Of a DNA stretch of 5,106 bases, positions 1-4,477 are shown one piece after another. Source of the DNA: an uncultured Ruminococcus sp. (GTDB lineage: Bacteria > Bacillota > Clostridia > Oscillospirales > Acutalibacteraceae); assembly GCA_902766305.1 (NCBI GenBank), contig CACXDE010000052.1, positions 1-5,106 on the forward strand, given 5' to 3'. The number at the start of each line of letters is the position of its first letter. Positions within the stretch are counted from its first letter, which is position 1. A program made the position numbers and the translations under genes. The notes under the pieces were generated by a model that was not told the DNA's origin, ran no database searches, and saw only the letters and a program-made list of their open reading frames with translations.

Positions 1-71
1 ACTCTCGTCCAAGAAAATGCTTGGATTATTTATCTCCTATCGAAATTCTTTCTAAAAAGTGTTGCACTTGA
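1..71 (+). CDS. IS30-family transposase, C-terminal end (partial)
   Basis: Only the last 22 complete codons lie in the window, ending at TGA (69-71). Read in frame from base 3, the peptide begins SRPRKCLDYLSPIEILSKK. The two bases before it (AC) would complete an Asn codon if the preceding base is A. The pattern N-x-RPRK-x-L-x(2)-x-[TS]P-x-E-[IV][FL] is the characteristic C-terminal motif of IS30-family DDE transposases, just after the catalytic glutamate region. The protein would act on the ends of its own element; the catalytic core lies outside the window. It is convergent with coaX, 64 bp away. Because only the tail is visible, it cannot be judged whether the transposase is intact. The motif match is strong but short. 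Confidence 0.72.
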   Translation, partial: SRPRKCLDYLSPIEILSKKCCT

Positions 72-84
72 CTTGACAATTTAG
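1..84 (+). mobile_element. Right end of an IS30-family insertion sequence (partial)
   Basis: The transposase tail is followed at once by a segment (61-82) containing TTGCACTTGACTTGACAA, which overlaps the stop codon. In IS30-family elements of Firmicutes the terminal inverted repeat commonly lies directly after, or overlaps, the end of the transposase gene, so this is the likely right inverted repeat. The left end and the target duplication are not in the window, so the outer boundary (about 82-84) is an estimate. The transposase tail is seen directly; the repeat assignment is inference. Confidence 0.5.
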
Positions 85-110
85 CGTGCCGAGCGCAGCG
101 AGGCGGAGGG
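85..110. repeat. GC-rich intergenic repeat fragment
   Basis: This short GC-rich block differs in base composition from the AT-rich DNA around it. It contains the 11-mer GAGCGCAGCGA (91-101), which recurs exactly at 2616-2626 inside the repeat after apbE. That 11-mer is the core of a common bacterial intergenic motif (CTGAGCGCAGCGAAGG and variants). It sits between the IS30 end and the 3' end of coaX and may be the target region into which the IS inserted. No function is visible. Confidence 0.5.
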
Positions 111-120
111 GTTCACCAAG

Positions 121-141
121 CTTACAACTTATAACTTACAA
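121..141. repeat. Heptanucleotide array H1 at the coaX stop codon
   Basis: Three exact-length 7-bp units lie head to tail; on the + strand they are CTTACAA, CTTATAA and CTTACAA. Read on the coaX strand the unit is TT[GA]TAAG. The TAA stop of coaX (138-136) falls inside the unit nearest the gene. Because 7 is not a multiple of 3 and every unit carries TAA, the array puts a stop in all three frames. The same heptad (as TAAGTTG) recurs in inverse orientation at 1081-1087. Confidence 0.75.
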
Positions 142-903
142 AACATTCTTTCTGTAGATGATCTCAAGTCCCTTTATAAGCAGATCATCATCAAGTATGA
201 TCTTATGACGGCAATTCGGTATTATTTTCGGTGAAAGACCGCCGGTTGCTATTACAGTAGGCTCGCCTTCAAGCTCATCCTTCATTCTGTCTATCATACC
301 GTCTATCATCGCCGCATTTCCAAGCACAATACCTGAACGCAGACAATCAGCCGTATTTGTACCGATCGCTTTCTTTGGAGTGTCAAGACTTATACCCTGA
401 AGCTGTGCAGCATTATGGGTAAGTGAATCAAGTGCAACACGCACGCCCGGTGCTATAATGCCGCCCCTGTAAACTCCGTTTTTATCAATAGCCACCATAG
501 TTGTAGCTGTACCCATATCTATAATTATCAGAGGCTTGCTGTATGCGGCAAGTGCAGCCACAGCGCCGACTACAAGATCAGAACCAAGAGTAGCCGGGTT
601 ATCTATGCGAATATTAAGACCTGTTTTTATTCCCGGTCCTACCAAAAGCGGATCATGGGAGCATACCATCTTTACAGCCTTTTTCAGCACCTCATTCAGC
701 TGAGGTACAACGCTTGATATAATTGCGCCGTCAAAGGTGATCTTTTTCATGCCGTTTATTTCAATAAGTGTTTTCATTATAACGGCATATTCGTCCTCCG
801 TCTTATTTCTGTCAGTATGAATGCGGGACAGAAAAGATGTTTTTCCTCCGTTTACAGCACCGAATACTATGTTCGTATTTCCAACGTCAAGTGCAAGAAT
901 CAT
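136..903 (-). CDS. coaX: Type III pantothenate kinase (CoaX)
   Basis: A cytoplasmic enzyme of 255 residues, the usual family length. It phosphorylates pantothenate with ATP to give 4'-phosphopantothenate, the first step of coenzyme A synthesis. It has the ASKHA-fold signatures of the family in order: the phosphate loop DVGNTN (residues 6-11), SSVVP (63-67), the pantothenate-binding stretch GPGIKTGL (89-96), DNPATLGSD (101-109) with Asp109 as the expected catalytic base, DMGTATT (129-135), GGIIAPG (147-153), IGTNTADCLRSG (180-191) and ATGGL near residue 220. The usual Arg after the catalytic Asp (GADR) is Leu110 here. The ATG at 903-901 is supported by GGAGGT at 916-911 with 7-nt spacing and by the DVGNT motif starting at residue 6. 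The stop lies in a heptad repeat, but the C-terminus (GLEIIYRKN) matches the family, so the gene appears complete. It stands alone, divergent from apbE. Confidence 0.95.
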   Translation of the reverse strand: MILALDVGNTNIVFGAVNGGKTSFLSRIHTDRNKTEDEYAVIMKTLIEINGMKKITFDGAIISSVVPQLNEVLKKAVKMVCSHDPLLVGPGIKTGLNIRIDNPATLGSDLVVGAVAALAAYSKPLIIIDMGTATTMVAIDKNGVYRGGIIAPGVRVALDSLTHNAAQLQGISLDTPKKAIGTNTADCLRSGIVLGNAAMIDGMIDRMKDELEGEPTVIATGGLSPKIIPNCRHKIILDDDLLIKGLEIIYRKNVL

Positions 904-940
904 TTAACAGACCTCCGTTTGTCTTTTTCATTATATCAAC

Positions 941-950
941 TGTTATAACA
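941..950. promoter_or_regulatory. Perfect 10-bp palindrome in the coaX leader
   Basis: TGTTATAACA is identical on both strands and lies between the candidate coaX -10 box and the ribosome-binding site. It could be an operator half-site, but a palindrome this short and AT-rich can arise by chance, and no regulator is indicated by the neighbours. Confidence 0.2.
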
Positions 951-960
951 TCTCCGTACA

Positions 961-989
961 ATTATACACTATTGCGGACAAAATTTAAA
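961..989 (-). promoter_or_regulatory. Candidate sigma-A promoter of coaX
   Basis: On the - strand a -35-like TTTAAA (989-984) is followed after 17 nt by a perfect -10 TATAAT (966-961). This predicts transcription starting near 954, giving a leader of about 50 nt before the coaX start codon. A second TATAAT at 935-930 lacks a good -35 box at the right distance and is the weaker candidate. Confidence 0.45.
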
Positions 990-1008
990 TACTATTTTAA
1001 AAAAATTA

Positions 1009-1240
1009 ATCTTTTCCACAAAAGCAGCGTAACTTGAAAAATTCTTCGCTGCTTTGTTAACAGTCGTCAGTTGGAAGTTGTAAGTTGTCAGTTAACATAA
1101 CAAATTACATAATGATTACATCTTACAACTCGAAAAAAGATTCTTCGCCGCTTTGTTTCTGAAAATATAAAAGTGCATCATTACTGTCAAATCAAAAAGC
1201 GTCCCCACTCTTAACAACAAGCCCGCTCCTCAGAATGACA
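1009..1240. repeat. Composite intergenic repeat, copy A
   Basis: The order is: a block ATCTTTTCC...CAGCGTAACTTGAAAAATTC...CTTTGTT (1009-1058), the heptad array H2, an AT-rich spacer, a second core GATTCTTCGCCGCTTTGTT (1139-1157), and a tail ending CCGCTCCTCAGAATGACA (1223-1240). The same elements occur in the same order and orientation at 2511-2763, after apbE. A 9-bp inverted repeat, AAAGCAGCG (1021-1029) with CGCTGCTTT (1047-1055), could form a hairpin with a 17-nt loop. The copy lacks the GTCATCCTGAGCGCAGCG arm present in copy B. It is probably a degenerate non-coding, MITE-like repeat; nothing suggests it codes for protein. Confidence 0.65.
1060..1094. repeat. Heptanucleotide array H2 inside composite repeat A
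   Basis: Four clear 7-bp units (1067-1094) fit the consensus [TG][CA]AGTT[GA], preceded by a weaker unit ACAGTCG (1060-1066). Array H5 at 2537-2571 starts with the same ACAGTCG and shares most units. A 9-bp segment, AGTTGTAAG (1077-1085), is matched by its inverse CTTACAACT at 1122-1130. Confidence 0.75.
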
Positions 1241-1267
1241 GTGAAGGAAAAATGCTTCAAAAACGCC

Positions 1268-1295
1268 ATCATTGTACATTGAACATTGAACATTG
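1268..1295. repeat. Heptanucleotide array H3 (CATTG type)
   Basis: Four 7-bp units fit [AT][AT]CATTG; the last two are identical (AACATTG). The array lies in the gap between composite repeat A and the apbE leader. The unit sequence differs from H1/H2 but the period is the same. Confidence 0.75.
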
Positions 1296-1410
1296 ACACA
1301 AGCGCTCCCCGGAATGGAACATGAAAAGTATTATAAGCAAAACTATAAAATCAACAATATTCTATTTCGGAATTATCGTAACATTCTTATATGCTAAATT
1401 ATTATGGAAA

Positions 1411-1415
1411 AGAGG
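1411..1415 (+). promoter_or_regulatory. Ribosome-binding site that sets the apbE start
   Basis: AGAGG ends 8 nt before the ATG at 1424. The alternative in-frame ATG at 1391 has no purine-rich site before it and would put 11 extra residues in front of a typical lipoprotein signal peptide, so 1424 is preferred. Confidence 0.7.
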
Positions 1416-1423
1416 CGGTCAGA

Positions 1424-2473
1424 ATGACGATAAGAAAAATAATCACTGTACTATCAGCAGCTGCTTTATTATTTACAGCCGGATGCAGTTTTTCAGATTA
1501 TAAAAATAATAAGGACACTGAAAGTATACCTTCATGCACAAAGGAACTGTTCGCAATGGATACATACATGACTGTAACAGCATACGGAGAAAATTCTGAA
1601 AAAGCTGTAAGTGAAGCCCTGACAGAAATTCAGCGGCTGGATTCTCTTCTGAGCACCGGCAAAAAGGACAGCGAAATCAGTATCCTTAACAAAACCGGAA
1701 AAGCAAATCTTTCCGAAGACAGCAGATATCTTATGGATAAGGCAGATTATATATTTTCAAGCACAGGCGGTGCGTTTGACATAACCGTATATCCTCTTAT
1801 GACATTGTGGGGCTTTCAGGGCGGAGAACCCTCTTTGCCGGAGGATAAACAAATAAAAGAAGTCCTGACACTTATCGGACAGGACAGGATAAAATATAAT
1901 GACAGCGAAATAATTCTCGGAAATGGTCAGGGAATAGATTTCGGCGGAATTGCAAAGGGATATACAGGCGACAGGATAATGAAAATATTTGAGAAAAACG
2001 ACATTGTATCAGGCATTATTTCACTGGGCGGAAATGTTCAGTGCTATGGCAAAAAGACTGACGGAAGTCTCTGGAGATGCGGAATAACAGACCCTGACAA
2101 TCCTGAGGATAAGTCTTCACTCATTGGTACGGTTGAGGTTTCTGACAAATCCGTTGTCACATCGGGGGGATACGAGCGTTTTTTCAAAGATGAAAATAGC
2201 GGTGTTACCTATCACCATATCATGGATCCATCTACCGGATACAGTGCCGATAACGGTCTTTTATCCGTTACCATTGTCAGCAGTGACGGCACTCTTGCGG
2301 ACGGACTATCTACAGCCTGTTTTGTTATGGGTGAGGATAAGGCAATTGAGTTCTGGCGTCAGCACAGCAGTGAATTTGACATGATACTGATAAACGACAA
2401 ACGTGAAATAACCGTCACTCAGGGCATCAGCCAGAACTTTACATCTGACAGAATTTGGAATGTGGAAAGTTGA
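1424..2473 (+). CDS. apbE: FAD:protein FMN transferase (ApbE), lipoprotein
   Basis: From the ATG at 1424 the protein has 349 residues, normal for the family. ApbE uses FAD to attach FMN through a phosphoester bond to Ser/Thr of target proteins (for example RnfG/RnfD or NqrB/NqrC-type subunits) on the outer face of the membrane. It begins with a lipoprotein signal peptide (MTIRKIITVLSAAALLF) and a lipobox ending at Cys21. Family motifs follow in order: FAMDTYM (43-49), GAFDITVYPLMTLWGF (116-131), GIDFGGIAKGYTGD (170-183), SLGGNV (200-205), VVTSGGYERFF (244-254), YHHIMDPSTGY (263-273) and LADGLSTA (291-298), where Asp293 and Thr297 are the expected Mg2+ ligands. All key regions are present, so the enzyme should be active. 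No flavoprotein target gene is adjacent. The gene is divergent from coaX, convergent with the gerA genes, and flanked on both sides by similar repeats. Its last codons and TGA fall in a heptad array. Confidence 0.94.
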   Translation: MTIRKIITVLSAAALLFTAGCSFSDYKNNKDTESIPSCTKELFAMDTYMTVTAYGENSEKAVSEALTEIQRLDSLLSTGKKDSEISILNKTGKANLSEDSRYLMDKADYIFSSTGGAFDITVYPLMTLWGFQGGEPSLPEDKQIKEVLTLIGQDRIKYNDSEIILGNGQGIDFGGIAKGYTGDRIMKIFEKNDIVSGIISLGGNVQCYGKKTDGSLWRCGITDPDNPEDKSSLIGTVEVSDKSVVTSGGYERFFKDENSGVTYHHIMDPSTGYSADNGLLSVTIVSSDGTLADGLSTACFVMGEDKAIEFWRQHSSEFDMILINDKREITVTQGISQNFTSDRIWNVES

Positions 2474-2481
2474 AAGTGGAA
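2454..2481. repeat. Heptanucleotide array H4 at the apbE stop codon
   Basis: Four 7-bp units fit [TA][TG]T[GT]GAA. The array begins inside the coding sequence and supplies its last residues (WNVES) and the TGA at 2471-2473. The protein end is therefore formed by repeat DNA, though the catalytic domain is complete before it. Confidence 0.7.
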
Positions 2482-2536
2482 TTATATAAGCCTAAAGCAT
2501 AGTATAAAGCTTAAATCTTCTTTTGTCGTTTTGTTA

Positions 2537-2571
2537 ACAGTCGTCATATGGAAGTTGTCAGTTGTTAGTTT
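2537..2571. repeat. Heptanucleotide array H5 inside composite repeat B
   Basis: Five units in 7-bp register: ACAGTCG and TCATATG are the more diverged, followed by GAAGTTG, TCAGTTG and TTAGTTT. The register and first units match H2, so H2 and H5 were inherited as part of the same composite repeat. Confidence 0.7.
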
Positions 2572-2606
2572 AATGTCGGATGCCATCACAGTCATCTCAC
2601 CCACTC

Positions 2607-2763
2607 TGTCATCCTGAGCGCAGCGAAGGATCTTTTTCATGAAACCAGCGTGACCTGAAAGATTCTTCGTCGCTTTGTTTTTTGAAAATATCATAGTTCA
2701 TAATTGTCGGCAAGTCCAAAAACATTACTACTCATAAAAACAGTGCCGCTCCTCAGAATGACA
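2607..2763. repeat. Imperfect long inverted repeat between convergent genes
   Basis: The left arm TGTCATCCTGAG...GCGAAGGATCTTTTTCA (2607-2640) is complementary, with mismatches, to a right arm split in two: TGAAAGATTCTTCGTCGC (2655-2672) and CTCAGAATGACA (2752-2763), separated by about 80 bp. The arms are recognisable as the two sides of a widespread bacterial intergenic palindrome (CTGAGCGCAGCGAAGGATCT and its inverse). It may act as a hairpin in RNA from either side. Confidence 0.55.
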
Positions 2764-2813
2764 AGTGGGGGAAGCTTATAAATCAACAAAAGAAGAAAAA
2801 AGTCTGAAACGTC

Positions 2814-2841
2814 ATGCTCTAAGCTCTGCACTCTTAACTCT
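2814..2841. repeat. Heptanucleotide array H6 at the gerAB-gerAC stop codon
   Basis: Four 7-bp units on the + strand (ATGCTCT, AAGCTCT, GCACTCT and TAACTCT) share a CTCT end; on the gene strand each unit is AGAG plus three variable bases. A fifth, weaker unit may follow at 2842-2848. The TAA stop of the fusion gene (2836-2834) is inside the array, so the final residues AQS come from repeat DNA. Confidence 0.72.
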
Positions 2842-4477
2842 GAGCTATAATCGTTCCGGTTTTAGTAAGTCTTTCTGTGGAAGTATCTATTTCAAGCAAG
2901 GGAAAATACAGTTTCCTGTCTTCTCCCTTTGTATAAACAATATAATCAAACAGAGTGCAGCCTTCCGTCTTTCTCTTATCTGCGCTGCTGTTTACAACCA
3001 TATTTATATCCTCACTGTGCATTCCGAACCTTTTCACAGCATCTGTAAGCAGTCCTTCACTATCTTCCGAGCTGACGATGATATTTGACGTTTTCATAAT
3101 TTCCTTATTGTTACAGAAATATGAAAGAGTTTCACTGCTTTCACTTGCAGCGTCCCTGTTCATCATAATAAACAAACACTGACTTAATAGACAGCGTTTA
3201 CCTGTAGAGGCTTCTGTACTGCTTACAGCGTCCTCTACATCTTTTCCATGCCCTTTTATTATCTTTATGCTGTTTTCGCTGTTCTCCGCCTCTGTATCAA
3301 GTGTAAGCATGGTGAGCATTATTCCGTCATCTGACTTGTCAATGCCTATCCCCTGTATTATCAGACGCTGATTGAGCGGAATATCTGAACAGCCTGACAT
3401 AAATACTATCATCACAGTAAGCATTCCTGCAAGCATTCTTTTGCTTATACTTTTGTTTTTTATCATTATTCCTATAAGACGAATAAAGGGCAAAAATATT
3501 ACAGCCGCAAAAATAATAATCATCATAAGCTTTTTATCAAACAACATATCACCTATATTTTTATTCAGCGAAAGAAAGACCGCTCCACTGGCTATGACTG
3601 AAACCGTAATGTAAAAAGCCTTTGAGGATGACCTTATACGGCACAGGCTGTCCCTTAATATCAGCATATATCCGCAAAGCTGACATACTGCTGACGATAT
3701 AACTATGCTGATAAAAACAGGATGCAGCCGCTGAAGCGTTCGTGTTCCATCCGTAATATGGTAGAACGGAAATGTCGTTCCGATAAGATATATGCCCATT
3801 GAACCGCTTATCAGTATCAGCATGAATACTAAAAACAGGCTCTGGAAAATATTCCACATCATTACAGGACGCAGCGTTCGACCCTTTGTTCTGCTAAGAT
3901 AGCATATCAACAGAATTATTTCTCCTGCTCCGGAAATAACTTCCGCTATGCCGTCACTCATGGAAATACCTTTGGCGTTCATATTCAGGCTCTGTAAATC
4001 TAAAAGCGGAAACAGCCCCGTCATAATGACAATACTTCCTGCCAATATCCATATAAATACAAGAAATGAAAATCTGACCGCTGCTTCAAGTCCCTTTACA
4101 GCAGCATATAATGCAGCAGCAAATATTATAATGGTTATAACTATTCCGCTGATATCAGGCGCATATTCTATACAAAAGCTGAAGGTCCTGTACAAGATCG
4201 CTGTACACTCATAAACTGAAAACAGTATCAGAAATGCTCTGCCTGACCTCGCTGTAAAAATATTGTCAGCCTTCTGCTGCCTTTCAAAGCTGCCGCAGAT
4301 AAGAACCGGTATAAGAACTGTTGTAAAAATCACAATGCTGACAAGAAGCGGCAGCATAAGCCCCCATACAGAGGTCTTTCCGTCAAAGCTCTGCTGAGCT
4401 GTAATTACTGCGCTTATCCTTGATACAAACATCAGTACCCCAAGCTGAGCAGCTGTTATTTTTTTATTTGTTTCCAT
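2834..4477 (-). CDS. gerAB-gerAC: GerAB-type germination permease fused to a truncated GerAC lipoprotein
   Basis: A 547-residue protein of the spore inner membrane. Residues 1-338 form a GerAB-type germinant permease (APC superfamily). The N-terminal KITAAQLGVLMF resembles the usual KISxxQL start, about ten hydrophobic segments follow, and a family-like VKGLEAAVRFS occurs at 127-137 and YHITDGTRTLQRLHP at 239-253. Residues 338-362 look like a lipoprotein signal (IKNKSISKR, a hydrophobic run, then FMSGC with Cys363). From Cys363 on the sequence is GerAC N-terminal domain (NQRLIIQGIGIDKSDDG, 369-385). GerAC normally runs about 350-400 residues; here only 185 remain and the C-terminal domain is missing, ending at a heptad repeat. 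The ATG at 4477 has GGAGG at 4491-4487 and overlaps gerAA by 14 bp, indicating translational coupling. With GerAA it should form a GerA-type receptor triggering germination on nutrients; the ligand cannot be inferred. Confidence 0.88.
   Translation of the reverse strand: METNKKITAAQLGVLMFVSRISAVITAQQSFDGKTSVWGLMLPLLVSIVIFTTVLIPVLICGSFERQQKADNIFTARSGRAFLILFSVYECTAILYRTFSFCIEYAPDISGIVITIIIFAAALYAAVKGLEAAVRFSFLVFIWILAGSIVIMTGLFPLLDLQSLNMNAKGISMSDGIAEVISGAGEIILLICYLSRTKGRTLRPVMMWNIFQSLFLVFMLILISGSMGIYLIGTTFPFYHITDGTRTLQRLHPVFISIVISSAVCQLCGYMLILRDSLCRIRSSSKAFYITVSVIASGAVFLSLNKNIGDMLFDKKLMMIIIFAAVIFLPFIRLIGIMIKNKSISKRMLAGMLTVMIVFMSGCSDIPLNQRLIIQGIGIDKSDDGIMLTMLTLDTEAENSENSIKIIKGHGKDVEDAVSSTEASTGKRCLLSQCLFIMMNRDAASESSETLSYFCNNKEIMKTSNIIVSSEDSEGLLTDAVKRFGMHSEDINMVVNSSADKRKTEGCTLFDYIVYTKGEDRKLYFPLLEIDTSTERLTKTGTIIAQS

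Larger units (their letters stand above)
904..1423. other. Intergenic region between divergent coaX and apbE
   Basis: This 520-bp stretch has no convincing gene. From left to right it holds the coaX ribosome-binding site and promoter region (to about 990), a composite repeat (about 1009-1240), a heptad array (1268-1295), a small fragment CGCTCCCCGGAATG resembling the end of the composite repeat (1303-1316), and an AT-rich leader before apbE (1321-1423). No clear -35/-10 pair for apbE was found: TTGACA at 1293-1298 has no -10 at a suitable distance. No riboswitch or tRNA-like fold was recognised. Confidence 0.6.
2511..2763. repeat. Composite intergenic repeat, copy B
   Basis: Colinear with copy A upstream of apbE. 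It has a degenerate core AAATCTTCTTTTGTCG with TTTGTTAACAGTCGTCA (2513-2547), heptad array H5, an extra arm TGTCATCCTGAGCGCAGCG (2607-2625) absent from copy A, then CAGCGTGACCTGAAAGATTC (2646-2665), the core ending CGTCGCTTTGTT, and a tail ending CCGCTCCTCAGAATGACA (2746-2763). That final 18-mer is identical to the end of copy A. The two copies are in direct orientation on either side of apbE. Confidence 0.68.
2474..2833. other. Intergenic region between convergent apbE and gerA-type genes
   Basis: These 360 bp carry no credible gene. They contain the rest of heptad array H4, an AT-rich stretch (2482-2510), composite repeat B with heptad array H5 and an imperfect long palindrome, and most of heptad array H6 at the right edge. 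No classical intrinsic terminator (GC-rich stem followed by a T run) was found for either gene. The imperfect palindrome is the best candidate for ending transcription from both sides. Confidence 0.55.

Noticed and set aside
73..78. TTGACA near the window start as a promoter element
   Set aside because: It belongs to the probable IS30 inverted repeat, and GC-rich DNA lies where a -10 box would be.
837..1037. A 66-residue + strand ORF over the coaX start and promoter
   Set aside because: It is antisense to coaX and then crosses AT-rich spacer and repeat DNA, with no sign of a coding family.
1293..1298. TTGACA as a -35 box for apbE
   Set aside because: It is a by-product of the CATTG heptad array running into ACAC, and there is no -10-like sequence 15-19 nt downstream.
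1391..1423. Upstream in-frame ATG for apbE at 1391
   Set aside because: It has no ribosome-binding site and would add residues before a typical lipoprotein signal peptide; the ATG at 1424 has AGAGG at a proper distance.
1321..1503. A 60-residue + strand ORF with a basic start and a hydrophobic segment, before and into apbE
   Set aside because: It overlaps about 80 bp of apbE in another frame, has only a weak GGAATGGA-like site before its ATG, and its second half is out-of-frame apbE. A small membrane peptide is possible but not supported.
2482..2694. A 70-residue - strand ORF in the gap after apbE
   Set aside because: It is a translation of composite repeat B; peptides such as ILRCAQDD are typical spurious products of this intergenic repeat. 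No ribosome-binding site or protein family is evident.
121..2841. A CRISPR array formed by the short repeats
   Set aside because: The repeats are 7-bp tandem units with no spacers, and the longer composite copies are only two and unevenly spaced; no cas genes are present.
3464..3466. Separate GerAC start at internal Met338 of the fusion
   Set aside because: The only purine stretch before it is AGGA 3 nt away, too close for good initiation, and there is no stop between the GerAB and GerAC parts, so a single fused product is the simpler reading. Some internal initiation cannot be excluded.
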